NCBI RefSeq assembly: GCF_900497805.2
Contig: NW_020954610.1
Coordinates: forward strand, 22,520,614-22,584,613
Length of the DNA: 64,000 nt
Reading direction: 5' to 3'
DNA from: Vombatus ursinus
Lineage: Eukaryota > Chordata > Mammalia > Diprotodontia > Vombatidae
This document shows, one piece after another, positions 23,745-35,470 of the stretch. The position numbers and the translations under genes were made by a program. Position 1 is the stretch's first letter. Every line of letters starts with the position of its first letter. The notes beneath the pieces are model-generated. The model saw only the letters and a program-made list of their open reading frames with translations. It ran no database searches and was not told the DNA's origin.

Positions 23745-24805
23745 TTAAAAAAAATAATTTATTTTGTTTTCAACATTCACTTCCATAAGATTTCAAGATT
23801 TAAACTTTCTCCCCCATCTCCCCTCCTCACTCCCCAAGACAGCATGTAATCTGATAGTCTCTACATATACATTCATATTAAGCATATTTTCCCATTAGTT
23901 ATGATGTAAAAAAAGAATTGGAACTAATGGGAGAAACCATGAGAATGAAGCAATAAAACAAAACAACAAAAGACAAGGAGAGTAAATAATATGCTTTGAT
24001 TTGCATTCAGACTCCATAGTTCTTTCTCTGAATGTAGATGTCATTTTCCATTGTGAGTCTTTTGGAGTTGTTTTAGATCCTTGCATTGCTGAAAAGAGAC
24101 AAATCCATCAAAGTCAGTCATCAAACAATGTGGCTGTTACCATGTATAATGTTCTTCTGGTTTTGCTCATTTCACTCAGCATCAGTTCATATAAGCTTTT
24201 CCAGGTTTTTCTGAAATCTGCCTGCTCATCATTTCTTTTAGCGCAATGGTATTCCTTTACATTCATATACCACAACTTGTTCAGCCATTCCCCAATTGAT
24301 GGACATCCCTTCAATTTTCAATTCTTTGCCACTACAGAAAGAGATGCTATAAATAATTTTGTATGTATGGGTCATTTTCCCATTTTTAAAAATCTCTTTG
24401 GGATATAGCCCTAGAAGCGCTGTTGCTGGTATGCCCAATTTTATAGCCCTTTGAGCATTGTTCCAAATTACTCTCCAGAATAGTTGGATCAGTTCACATC
24501 TCCACCAACAATGCATTAGTGTTCCAATTTCCCCACATCTTCTCCAACATTTATCATTTTCCTGTTTTGTCATGTTAGCCAATCTGAGAGGTCTGATGTG
24601 GTATTTCAGAGACATTTTGATTTGCATTTCTCTAATCAATAGTGATTTAGAGCATTTTTTTCATGACTATACATAGCTTTAATTTCTTCCTCAGAAAAAC
24701 TGCCTGTTTGTATCCTTTGACCATCAATTAGAGAATTCTTACAAATTTGACTCAGTTCTCTATATATTTCAGAAATGAGGCCTTTATCAGAGACACTGGT
24801 TATAA
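23745..24805 (-). mobile_element. 5'-truncated L1 3' end
   Basis: Reverse-strand L1: A-rich 3' end near 23745, 3' UTR to about 24150, ORF2 C-terminal region to 24805, where it stops abruptly. This is a standard 5' truncation of target-primed reverse transcription. No clear target duplication was found. Confidence 0.9.
24130..24805 (-). pseudogene. L1 ORF2p C-terminal remnant
   Basis: The minus strand has an open stretch at 24238-24639 that aligns with the C-terminus of mammalian L1 ORF2p. It carries the Cys-rich motif 'CWRRCGEIGTLMHCWWRC', with C, C, H and C at the family's spacing, then 'ALLGLYPKE' where relatives have 'PLLGIYPK'. The frame is lost after 'EIFKNGK', and endonuclease and RT domains are absent. 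It is one of the cleaner ORF2 C-termini in the window. Confidence 0.85.
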
Positions 24806-25700
24806 AACCAGTGGCATCTGGGAACATGACAAAATGGCTAGAAATGTGTCAAATAAACACCAAGGCACAAATAACTAAAAGAATTGAAATAAAAAGAGAG
24901 AGATCCCTAGAAGGAAACTTCCAAAGGGAAGTAGGTGAAATTCATAGCAGAGAAACAGAGGAAATAAGTGAAGAAAAAATTTCTAAAAACAATGAAGAAA
25001 TAATATCAGGTATGAATAATAATATGGATTTAAAGCTGGAAGAAATAGTCAAATCCATTTATTCTACCCTCCCCCACTCCTTATTTTATAGATAAGGAAG
25101 GATTAATCCAGTCATGGAGATTAAATGACTTAGATAATCATATACCTAGTCTAGGTCTGAGAAAGGAGTTGAATCCAAGTCTAGCCCTCTGGCCATACTA
25201 CTCTTTGCTTTTTCAAATCTCAGAAGAAGCTATAGAATGACTATGAGAGAATGTAATGGCTACAAAACTCTTATGTTTAGAAGTCCTAATTTAAAAATTA
25301 AAAAAAAAAACTCAAATTAGAGTTTTTAACTGAAGAATACTGGAATGAAGACAAGATGGTTGATAATAAAAATGGGGGGGGAGAACTACCCAAGTAGTAT
25401 ACACACATAATAAATTAAAAAAACACAAAAGAAGAGAAAAAAACTTAAAGATTTAATGGCAACATAAACATTTGAACAAAGTCAAAAGAAAGTAAAATTG
25501 GAAGGACCTATAAAATAAGTACTATCAAAAATAGCTGACCTAGAAAGCCAGTTCCAGGACCTAGAAAGATAATCTAAGACTCATCAGCTTCCTAAAATAA
25601 TACAAAAACAAAATTGAAAAACTGGTGTTTTCAAAGGATCTCATTTAGAGTTTAACTAAAGAGGAGAAAAAATAAAATGATTAGAAATTATTCAATAAAA
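24806..25700 (+). repeat. Old L1 ORF1-like pieces with MIR scrap
   Basis: About 24880-25050 is Glu/Lys-rich and coiled-coil-like. About 25300-25620 ends with 'IADLESQFQDLE', recalling ORF1 'KTTDLENRSR'. At 25075-25200 there is MIR-like text ('TTATTTTATAGATAAGGAAG'). I infer a very old L1 ORF1 with a SINE scrap; boundaries are uncertain. Confidence 0.4.
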
Positions 25701-26575
25701 TGTAATGTTTATATGATGTGAATGAATATTTACATAACTATTTCCAGAAAATGCCAATATTCTTACACTGACTAATGGAGCCAAATATCTCATGTTTGAT
25801 AAAAACAAAAAAAAATTCAATGAAATTCCATTTTTTTAAAATAATTAAACCTTTTAGGAATGTGGTGTCTATTGATGATATAATGCAATAACCCTTGACA
25901 CATATTTTGAAGTTATACATTTTACTACTGAAATATTTTCAGATTCTTTCCCTTTTCAATGCTTTACTCACTCTTTATCTTGGTGAAAGAGCCATTTTAT
26001 ATAAAGGAAATATTACTCCCAATTGCCTTCCACTACTTTTCACAACTATTTTGCTATTCAGCATGTTATCTTAAGAAGTTTGTTGTTGTAGATGTTTAAG
26101 AATTTGACAATTGAAAATTCTTGAAAAGGTAAGAAAGATGAACAGCTCCTTTAACATTCTTATGTATAGGAATATTAAAGGAAAATAAATGCTAATGGTA
26201 ATATTCTGATATTCATATATGTTTGTTAAAAATAATTAAAAGATTCTTCTTGTGTTCTGGTTTTGCAAATAAGTGGCTTTTATTAATGAGATTTCTGCAT
26301 ACTCTCCCAAATGTACTCCTGCCCACTGTCCTCCTGTCAACTTCTATGCCCTCATTGTCCCTCTTCAGTGACTGTCCTAGATATATAAGAATATGGACTA
26401 AAACAAAGGGCTGAGTGCCCACCTGATTTCATGTCATAGATGGGGCATTATTTCCTCTCTATCCATATAGCTTTTCCTATGGCTCCCCCCACATATATTG
26501 CTAGGCTGATAATTTTGAGTGGCTATGTATTACTTTGAGGAATTTATGAATTATTTTGGAACTTGATCCAAAAAC
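25700..26575. other. Intergenic, nothing recognised
   Basis: AT-rich unique-looking DNA. Confidence 0.45.
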
Positions 26576-26580
26576 GCAAT

Positions 26581-26644
26581 GTGTGTGTGTGTATGAGAGA
26601 GAGACAGAAAGAGAGACAGAGAGAGACAAAGAGAGAGAGAGAGA
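26581..26644. repeat. (TG)n then (GA)n microsatellite
   Basis: Short TG array followed by an imperfect GAGA array. Confidence 0.95.
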
Positions 26645-26725
26645 ATTTTGAAAACTTATAGGCAATCACCATCACAGTTGCATTTGTATTCTGTCATTCC
26701 AACAGAGTAGTGAATAATGCTGTCA

Positions 26726-26726
26726 T

Positions 26727-26758
<32 letters not shown>

Positions 26759-26822
26759 TATATATGTAATACACAATACATATGTATACATATACATATA
26801 TGCATATATACATATATATATC
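26726..26822. repeat. (TA)n/(CA)n microsatellite
   Basis: TATA array, CACA array, then TATACA variants. Confidence 0.95.
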
Positions 26823-26829
26823 CTTGTTT

Positions 26830-27999
26830 TACCCTTTATTTTACATTGATAATCAGAAAATTATTGCTATTAAGTACAGTCATGCCTCTTTTCATTTGAT
26901 GAGAAATTATATATCATCTTAACATCAGCATGAGAGGCACTATCTTGCATATTTTCACTGGTTGTGTATTGAACATGATAATTTCTAGCATATCAGAATT
27001 GTGTGTAATTTAAAGGGTAATGAAGATACACATGATGGATAGAAGTAAGATATTACCAACCAAAGTATTCAAGAAGAGCACTTTTGGTGGAATGATGAGA
27101 TCAGATTATGAGGGGTTAAGAAGAGAGTGAGAAGAGAGACTCTCCCTGAATTCCTCATGGTAGTATGAAGGTGAATCTGGCTTGTGGAAGTAATGCCAGC
27201 AGAGCACAAGCTCTGTCAGGACCTTTGAAGCTGGGCAGGTTTTGAGTATGGGCCTAATGATCATTAGATTGCCCCCCCTAAAAGGGCTTTGTGGGTCCCA
27301 AAACTCTACTTTCATAAATCTGTCTTAGACAAGTGCAGACCTCAATGAATTTTGACTTTGTAGCTAAACCTCAGGAAACTGCCTGAGGCACAAAATCTTA
27401 GATGACTTTCTCAAAGTCACACAGCTTGTGTCCCAGTTAGGACTTGAGCCTAGGTCTTTTTGAAACCAAGGCCAATGCTATGCATTACATCAAACTGTCT
27501 TTCTAAGCTCTACTGAATTCCTAAGGTTTTAAAGTTTAGAGTTTTCCTCACTGCTCAATTTTTTCTCTTGTGAAATAAACATCTAATATACTTATCTTAA
27601 GGAAGGAATGTTTTGGGGAAAAGCTAAGTGAAATAGCCTCTCTTCCTATTTTTCACATCATAAAAACAAATAACAAATAGAAAGAATATAATAAATATTT
27701 TAAATAAAGGCATTATGTTATTATTTGTCGAATGACAGCTTTAATTAATTTGATAATTTTTTTTCCTGTGAAAAATCAATGAATGCAACAGCTTAATGGT
27801 AACAAAGAATGAATAACTACTTTTAGAGCAAGCTAAGTAAAGTGTTCAGCAAAAAAATTGCAATGACAATCTTAATGCTTATGAAGACAGATATAATAAA
27901 TAACTAGCTGAAAAAATGGATTCAACATTTTTGCTTACATTATACTTAAGCATTTGATTGATTTATCACATATTGATTTATTTATAGTGTGCCAAAGCT
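26830..27999. other. Intergenic with MIR scrap
   Basis: About 27340-27510 reads as MIR-type SINE ('GAGGCACAAAATCTTAGATG', 'CAAAGTCACACAGCTTG', 'AGCCTAGGTCTTTTTG'). The rest is unassigned AT-rich DNA. Confidence 0.5.
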
Positions 28000-28140
28000 A
28001 AAAAATATCATTCAATAAACATTATTTACTATGTGCTAGGCACTATTCGAAACACTGAGAAAACAAAGAAAAACAAAATAAAAATAAAACATTCCTTACT
28101 CTCAAAGTACTTCTATTTTAACAAGGTACATTTAAACTTA
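28000..28140 (+). repeat. Ancient mammalian repeat scrap
   Basis: 'TTTACTATGTGCTAGGCACT' followed by an A-rich stretch and 'CCTTACTCTCAAAGTACTTC'. Same family wording as 18720-18800. Confidence 0.55.
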
Positions 28141-28169
28141 CATATTTTATTATATTATGTAGTATATTA

Positions 28170-28400
28170 TAACATAATAGATCTTTTCTTCCCAAAGATT
28201 TACAAAATACTTTACATAGTTGATCTCATTTGATCCTCACAACCACCCTGTGAGGTAAGCATCTCTGATATTATCAATTCCATTTTACAGAGGAGGAAAC
28301 TGAGGTTTAGACTGTGACATGCTCATAGTCACATAGTATCAAAGTTTGAATTCAAATTCAGATCTTTTATGACTCCAGATCCAACCTTCATCCACATAAT
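28170..28400 (+). repeat. MIR-type SINE
   Basis: 'TCTCATTTGATCCTCACAAC' and 'CCTGTGAGGTAAGC', then 'CATTTTACAGAGGAGGAAAC', 'CTGAGG', and the 'AGTTTGAATTCAAATTC' region. This is the conserved MIR order, moderately diverged. Confidence 0.75.
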
Positions 28401-28548
28401 TTGTTTACACAGTGGAACTGCCTTTGCAACTCATGGCCCCTGAATCCGAAAAACTGTTTTTATGTGGACTAGGTTCAATCTTGGGAAGAAATCAGTCGGG
28501 ATCAGTGTATTTTATGTAAAACGAAGGCTCATTTTGCCTTATCCGAAT

Positions 28549-29128
28549 GTTGAGGTTTAGGGGTTTATGGTTGTGGGACCCCAAAATCATGACGCACGAG
28601 TCCTGCCTGAATGAATTCAACCCAAGCCTTCTTTCAGCCAAAGACAAAGTTTATTAGAACATCTGTCATATTGGGCAGACTGGTAAGGAATCTAAGCATT
28701 TGTATCATTACTGCAAGAGGGCTAGATTTTAAGAATCTGAGCACTTTAATGAAGACAAGATGAACCCTATATACGGAAAGACTGTGAGAGGGATCTAGGA
28801 AGAGCCAAGTAGTTTGGGGTGACTGGAGAAGGGGTCTAAGGAAGATCTGGATGGGAGTGGCCAGTAAGCTGGGGTGAACAGAGCCTGGACCTGGGACCTG
28901 GACCCAAGGGAGAATGGAGTCTAGATAAGATTAAGGGTGGAAAGTGGCCATCAGGGACCATCTGGAGGTAATAGACAAATGGAGTGCTAGGTAACAGAAT
29001 TGGGAGATTGGGTTTAGGAGATAATGAAAGGCCAGTTGATAGCATTATAGCCTCAGGCGAAGGCCAGAGATTTGACCATGTGGAAAAGTCCAGGGTTTTT
29101 CCTTTTTGGAGTAGAGATCCCATCCTCA
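28549..29128 (-). mobile_element. Solo LTR, family A
   Basis: An endogenous-retrovirus LTR fossil on the minus strand, about 580 bp, with TG...CA ends and an AATAAA poly-A signal followed by 'CTGAAAGAAGGCTTGGG'. It is clearly the same family as the LTRs at 31247 and 32317. No internal retroviral region borders it, so it is a solo LTR. No target duplication is evident, so one edge may have been altered. ERV class is not assigned. Moderate divergence from its relatives suggests an old insertion. Confidence 0.8.
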
Positions 29129-29882
29129 TTAATTTTGCCTCACCCATTGGTTCCTCTGGAAACCTTAAATAAATCTTCTTAGTCACTATTAGTATCAATA
29201 CAAAGGAACCCCAAGTTTGTTTTTAAAGGCTAAAGGTAACAATGAATAACACATACAGGACAGCTTTTTATGCAACTCACAGAAAATATAAACTCCCAGG
29301 AGTCCATTACAATTATGAAACACATTCTCCTTCCCTCTAGTGAGACTCACCCCCAATGGTCTAAACAGTCCTCCAGACTTATACCCCTAACTAAAGGAAC
29401 TGTAATCCTTCCCAGGAAGGATAAATTAATAATAATAATAATAATGATAATAATAATAGTTTGCTAGAGAAGCAACTCCTTGCATTCTGGTAAACTCCTT
29501 ATATCAAGGACTTTTTTTTTTTAACTTTACATTTTTAGGGTACTTAAAAATACTGTGCTATTTGAATCTGGTCAAGAAGGTGATGAAAATGAAGAAGCAT
29601 GAAAAGTATCAAAAACTGATGAGAAGAGAAGTAGAGGGAAGAAACACAATGAACTATGTGACAAAATTTTTGTTTTAAATCAGAAAAAATCAAAAATAAA
29701 AGTTGAAAAATTACAAAGAATAAAAAGGTTTCAAAGAAGAAACATAAGAAGACATTCCCACTTAACCGTTTTGCAGAGGTGGGTAGTACACAAGTGTATA
29801 TATCACATATTTTGAGACTTTTTTATATTTATTGATCAGTTATACTATTTTTTTTTTAATCTTAAAAAAATAAGACTATTTG
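29129..29882. other. Intergenic with (TAA)n
   Basis: A (TAA)n microsatellite lies at about 29425-29458. The rest is unassigned. I looked for retroviral internal sequence next to the LTR and saw none. Confidence 0.45.
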
Positions 29883-30037
29883 AGGGGCAGCTAGGTGGCT
29901 CAGTGGATAGAGCTGCAGTCTTGGAGTTTGGAGGACCTGAGTTCAAATCTGACCTCAGACACATGACACTTACTAGCTGCGTGATCCTGAGCAAGTCACT
30001 TGACCCTCATTGCCTTACCAAAAGGCAAAAAAAAAAA
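29883..30037 (+). mobile_element. Marsupial tRNA-like SINE
   Basis: 'GGGGCAGCTAGGTGGCTCAG' head, 'GAGTTCAAATCTGACC', 'GCAAGTCACTTGACCC', poly-A tail. Perfect 11-bp target duplication AAGACTATTTG at 29872-29882 and 30038-30048. One of the youngest-looking copies. Confidence 0.95.
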
Positions 30038-30599
30038 AAGACTATTTGTTATATGGAAAGTTCTATAGGAAGGGAAGAGAGAAGGGGAGATAAACTAGGT
30101 GAAAATATGGTGATGTAGAAAGTACTCCAATAAAAACATTTTAAAATATTATGGTGTTAGTAAGAGTGTTACACATATGAGAGTTGCTGTGCTGCATCAT
30201 AGCAATTGTTATTCCTTTTGAATTTTAGTGTTTTGGTGCCTTTTGACTTTCTACAGATTTATGCTAATTAGTTTTCTAACATAGTTTTACATTCAATCAA
30301 GTTTTTTGTTAAAGTTTTTTGTTGCCTTCCGTGTTTCTGGATAACCCCCATAATAAGACAAATTACTTTGAATTAAGGATTTAAGAACTTGCAATAATTT
30401 AATCTATTATGCTTTTGAGTTAAATGGATTTTAAGAACATGCTTCAATCAAAAAGTTTTCAGACAAAGAATGAATAGAAATGTTAGATAAGGGGGAAATT
30501 TAGAAGTATCACAAAACATCTCACTTGAGTTGGCCAATAAATAAAAGTCATATAATAAAAATTAGAAGGAATCTAAGAGATCAGCCAAGTCAATTCATT

Positions 30600-30800
30600 T
30601 ATTTTTATAAGAAGACTTTTTTTGATGCCCCAGTGTGCTACTTTCCTAAATATCTTGTATTTACTTACCTTATTTTATTTTTTATTTATTCTATAATACA
30701 AATGAACACATACACACACACACACATTGTCTCCCCTAATGGGATGTTCTGTGTGGTTTGTCTTTCATTCTCTAAGAGAACCATTATATCAGGGACATGA
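30600..30800 (+). repeat. L2 LINE 3' end remnant
   Basis: L2-like order 'ATCTTGTATTTACTTACC', AT-rich stretch with a short CA array, 'TTGTCTCCCCTAATGGGATG', then a 'ATCAGGGACATG' region. Diverged. Confidence 0.55.
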
Positions 30801-30889
30801 CTTGCAATTGACTTTGGTTTCAGTGAGGGAGCTACCTCACTTTAAATGATAAATGACTGATTTTTAAATGACTTTTTAAATGACTGATA

Positions 30890-30985
30890 TCTGTCCACTG
30901 GATCCAGATGGCTCTGGAGGAGAAAGTGAGAAAAATTTAAACTTAAAAGCTTATGGACGTGATTGTTGATAATTCAAATACATGT
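30890..30985 (+). repeat. L1 3' terminal fragment
   Basis: 'GGAGGAGAAAGTGAGAAAAA' and 'TTAAAAGCTTATGGACGTGA' match the last ~90 bp of the L1 3' UTR type seen at 7200-7440. A very short insertion or the remainder of a deleted copy. Confidence 0.6.
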
Positions 30986-31080
30986 ACATGTACCATGTAT
31001 TTAGAAGAAGGTTTTTTTGTTTTGTTTTGTTTTTAATATTTGTATACATGGTACCTATACATGTTGATAATTCAAAATAA
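30970..31080. repeat. Imperfect palindrome with flanking direct repeat
   Basis: 'TGTACATGTACCATGTAT' at about 30984-31001 is mirrored by 'ATACATGGTACCTATACA' at about 31044-31061, with a T-rich loop of about 40 bp. 'TGTTGATAATTCAAA' occurs on both outer sides (30966 and 31062). Confidence 0.75.
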
Positions 31081-31246
31081 ATAATAAATAAATTAGCCCA
31101 TTGGTCATTGTATGCAATTATTTCCCTTTTTTTCTTTTATTTTTCTTCACCATTTATTTTTATAAGATTTGAGTTCCATATTTTTCTCCCTCCTTCTTTC
31201 CTCTACCCTCTCCACAAGACAGCAAACAATCTGATAAAGTTATACA

Positions 31247-31750
31247 TGTTGGGGTTGGGATCTGGGCCCCAGAAAGGAAAAAACCCTGGACTTTCCCACC
31301 TGGTCAAATCTCTGGCATTTGCATGAGGCTATAATCCCATCAACTGGCCTTTCATTGGGGCTATACCAAATCTCCTCTCCATTGTCTTGCCTCCTTATGG
31401 CCCCAGGCACTTCCCACCCTTGGTACTATCTAGGCTCCATTTCCCTGGAATTCTATTACCTCATAGACTGCTTCCCCACTCCTAGATCCCTCCCACAGTC
31501 TTTCTGTGTATAATGTCCACCCATCTCCATTAAGATGCTGGGATTCTTATAATCTAGCCACTGCACAGATTTTCACAATCCAGCCAATAGCCCACAGATG
31601 CTCAGATTCCTTAAGAGTCTAGCTAATATGGCGAATCTTCAATAAACCTTGTTTTTGGCTGAAAGAAGACCTGGGTCAAATTCTTTTGGGCAGGACCCGC
31701 ATGTCATGATTTTGAGATTCCAGGACCCCTAACCTCTAGAACTCATCACA
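31247..31750 (+). mobile_element. Solo LTR, family A
   Basis: LTR fossil of about 500 bp starting 'TGTTGGGGTTGGGATCTGG', with AATAAA near 31640 followed by 'GGCTGAAAGAAGACCTGG', and ending 'CTCATCACA'. Same family as the LTRs at 28549 and 32317. It lies within the L1 3' UTR, whose sequence continues on both sides, so it inserted after that L1. Only the LTR is present. The exact target duplication could not be settled. Confidence 0.85.
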
Positions 31751-32049
31751 GTCAGGTTAAACATGTTTCCACATTAGTCATATTATAAAATAAGAAACAG
31801 AACAAAAGTGAAAAAAAGGAGAAAGAAAAAAACAAACAAAATGAAAATAATATGCTTTGATCTTCATTCAAACTCCATAGTTCTTTCTCTGAATGTGAAT
31901 AGCATTTTACATCATGAATCATTTATAATTGTCTTAGATTATTGCATTGCTGAGAAGAGTTAAGTCTATCATAGTTGAAAATCTCAGAATGTTGCTGTTC
32001 CTGTGGAGAATGTTCTGGTTTTGCTCACTTCATGCAACATCAGTTCATG

Positions 32050-35000
32050 TAATTCTTTCCAAGTTTTTCTGAAATCTACCTGCTCATCATTTCTTATAGC
32101 ATAATAGTATTCCATTAAATTCATATACCACAACTTGTTCAGCCATTCCCCAATAATGGGCATCCCCTCAATTTCTAATTCTTTGCCACCACAAAAAGAG
32201 CTGCTATAAATATTTTTTGTACATGTGGGTACTTAACCCTTTTATATAATCTCTTCAGGATAGAGTCATGGTATTGTTGGATGGATTGCACAGTTTTATA
32301 GCCCTTTGGGCATAGTTGAGATGGAGCACTAATAATGAACCTCTAAAAGGTCCTGGACTTCCCCACCTGGCCCAGGTCTTTGATTTTCACCTGGGGCACC
32401 CAGCCCTTCCCAGTTAATAATCCTTTCAACTGCCCTTTCATTGTGGCCCTCATTGTCTGCACCTGGCCCCACCCTTAGACCATCACTCCTTGATCCCATC
32501 TACACCTCTTCTCTGTTACATCTCAATCACCCCAAGCTATTGGACAGACTATAATAAAAGGTCAGTCTAGTCTACCAAATTGCTCAGATTCCTTAAGGGT
32601 CTGGTCAGCTTCTATTGGTGATATAATAAACCTTTTCTCTGACTGAAAGAAGGCTTGAGTTGAATTCTTTCAAGACAGGACCCCCACCTTTTACCCTTGA
32701 ATTTTGGGGTTCACAGCACCCCTAGCCTGCAACAGTTCCAAGTTGTTCCCTAAAATGATTGGATGTGTTCACAACCCATAACAATTCAATAGTGTTCCAA
32801 TTTTCCCATACCCTTTTCAAAATTTATCATTTTCCTTTTATTTTGTCATATTAGCCAATTGGATAGATGTGAAGTGGTAGTTCATAGTTGCTTTAATTTT
32901 CATTTCTCTAATCAATACTGACTTAGAGCATTTTTTTCATTTGACTGTAGATAGCTTTAATTTCTTCATCTGAAAACTGATTTTTCATATTCTTTGACCA
33001 GTTACCAGTTGGGGAATGACTTGTATTCTTATAAATTTGACTCAGTTCTTGATATGGGAAACTAGGCCTTTGTAAGAAACACTGGCTATAAACATTGTTT
33101 CTCAGCTTTCTGCTTTCCTTCTAATCTTGTTTGCATTGGCTTTGCGCAAAACTTTTTTTAATTTAATATAATCAAAATTATTCATTTTATATTTCATCAT
33201 GCTCTCTATCTCTTGGTTGGTCATGAATTCTTCCCTTCTCCACAGATCTGACAGATAAACTCTTCTTTGTTTTCCTACTTTGCTTATGGTATCACCCTTT
33301 ATGTCTAAATCATGTAACCATTTTGATCTTAACTTGATATATGGTGTGAAATGTTGATCTATGCCTAGCTTCTGCCATATTGTTTTCTAGTTTTGCCAGC
33401 AGTTTTTGTCAAGTAGTAAGTTCATATCCCACAAGCTGAAGCCTTTGTGTTTATATAGTTTATACTATAGTCATTTACTACTGTGTCTTGTGTAATTAAT
33501 CTATTCCACAGATTTACAACTATATTTCTTAGTATAAATAGTTTTGATGATTGCCACTTTTCAATATAGTTCTAGATCTGGCATGGCTAGGCCACTTTCC
33601 TTTGCTCTTTTTTTTCCCATTAATTCCTTTGATATTCTTGACTTTTTCTTCTTCCAGATGAATTTTTGCTATTTTTTGCTCAATAAAATAATTTTTGGTC
33701 ATTTGGCACTTGATAAATAAATTTAGGTAGAATTGTTATATTTATGATATTAGCTTGGCTTACCCATGAGCAATGTATATGTTCCCAGTTGTTCAGATCT
33801 GGCTTTATTAGTGTGAAAAAGCATTCATATAGTTGCTGGGCTTGTCTTAGCATGTTGACTCCCAATTTTTGTTGTTGTTCTTGTGATCTACAGTTATTTT
33901 AAATGGAATTGTGCTTTCTATCTCTTGTTGCTGATTTTTGTTGGTAATGTATAGAAATGTTATTGATTTATGTGGGTTTATTTTATATCCTGCAACTTTG
34001 CTAAACTTGTTAACTATTTAAAGTAGTATTTTTAGTTGATTCTGTAGGATTTCCTAAATGTACCTTAATATCATTTGTGAAGTGATAGCTTAGTTTCCTC
34101 ATTCCCTAGTCTAATTCAATTTATTTTTGCTCTTATTCCTAAAACTAACATTTCTAATACAATATTGAGTAAAAGGGTGATAATGGTCATCCTTGTTTCA
34201 CCCCTGATCTTATTGTAAAGCTTCCAGCTTATCCCCAGTTTATATAATGCTTGCTGATGGTTTTAGATACTTACTACTAATTATTTTAAGGAAAACTCCA
34301 TTTATTTTTATGCTTTCTAGTGTTTTTTTTTTCAATAGAAATGGGCACTGTATTTTGTCAAAAGTTTTTTCTGCATCTGTTCTAGGTATATTGAGATATG
34401 ATTTCTTTTAGTTTTGTTGTTGATATGGTCAGTAATGCTAAGGGGTTTCCTAATATTGAACCAATCCTGTATTTCTGGTATAAATCCCACCTAGATATAG
34501 TGAATTATCCTCATGAAAAAGTGCTGTATTCTCTGTGATAATATTTTATTTAAAATCTTTGCATCAATATTCATTAGAGAAATTGTTCTACAACTTTCTC
34601 TGTTTTGGTTCTTCCTGGTTTAGGTATCAGCATCATATAAAAGGAATTTGGTAAGACTCTTTCACAAATTTTCCAAATAGTCTATATAGTATTGGAATTA
34701 ATTGTTCTTTAAATGTTTGATTGAATTCACTTGTAAATCCATCTGATCTTGGAGATTTTTTCTTAGGGAGCTCATTGATGGCTTTTTCATTTTTTTTCTG
34801 AGGTGGAGTTATTTAAGTATTTTACTTCTTCTGTTAACCTGGGCAATTTATATTTTTGTAAATATTCATCCATTTCACTTAAATTGTCAGATTTATTGCC
34901 GTTCAGTTGGGGAAAATAATACTTATATATTGTTTTATTTTCTGCTTCATTGGTGGTGAATTCACCATTTTCTTTTTTGATACTAATAATTTGGTTTTCT

Positions 35001-35470
35001 TCTTTTTTTAAGCAAATTGACCAAAGGTTTATCTGACATGGGGAGATTGAGGTCACTGACCTCAGTAGTTTTGCTTTCAATTTCTTCCTATACCTTGCTT
35101 ACTTCTCTGAGAATTTGGATGCTATACCTGGATTCATATATATATATATGGGTGCATATATACTTAGAATTGATATTACTTCATTGTTCATCATACTTTT
35201 TTAGCAAGATGTAGTTTTCTTCCTTGTCTTTTTTAATTAAATCTGCTTTTGCTTTTGCTTTGTTTGAAATCAGTATTGCTACCTTTTTTTAACTTCAGCT
35301 GAAGCATATATATTCTGCTCCAGCCATTTACTTTTACTCCATATGTTTCTCTCTACTTCAAATGTGTTTCTTGTGAACAACATATGGTAGGATTATGTTT
35401 TCTAATCCACTCTGATATCTGCTTCTGTTTTATGGGAGAGTTCATTCCACTCACATTCACAGTTATGATT
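32050..35470 (-). pseudogene. L1 ORF2p remnant (endonuclease and reverse transcriptase)
   Basis: ORF2p normally nicks DNA and reverse-transcribes L1 RNA. Seen on the minus strand: endonuclease N-terminus near 35470-35150 ('VNVSGMNSPIKQKQ', 'WIRKHNPTICCSQETHLK'); a deletion between endonuclease and RT; 'DEYLQKYKLPRLTEEV' near 34850; RT core with '[15 protein letters not shown]' near 34560 and 'VGFIPEIQDWFNIRK' near 34470; the catalytic FADD position near 34068-34080 reads as FTND after a frame slip, so the first catalytic Asp is lost. The C-terminal region runs past the LTR at 32317-32732. Many stops. Enzymatically dead. Confidence 0.88.
32317..32732 (+). mobile_element. Solo LTR, family A
   Basis: LTR fossil of about 416 bp, starting 'TGAGATGGAGC' and ending 'CCTAGCCTGCAA', with AATAAA near 32625 and 'CTGAAAGAAGGCTTGAG'. 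L1 ORF2 text reads 'GCCCTTTGGGCATAGT' to the left and 'AGTTCCAAG' to the right, so the LTR split ORF2. A short AGT-type target repeat is likely. It is an independent insertion from the LTR at 31247, because ordinary L1 sequence lies between the two. Confidence 0.85.

Noticed and set aside
24001-24408. 135-codon plus-strand open frame
   Set aside because: Antisense to L1 3' UTR and ORF2 C-terminus, whose true coding strand is minus here.
31247-32732. Pair of same-orientation LTRs as one provirus
   Set aside because: The sequence between them is ordinary L1 3' UTR and ORF2, continuous with the surrounding L1.
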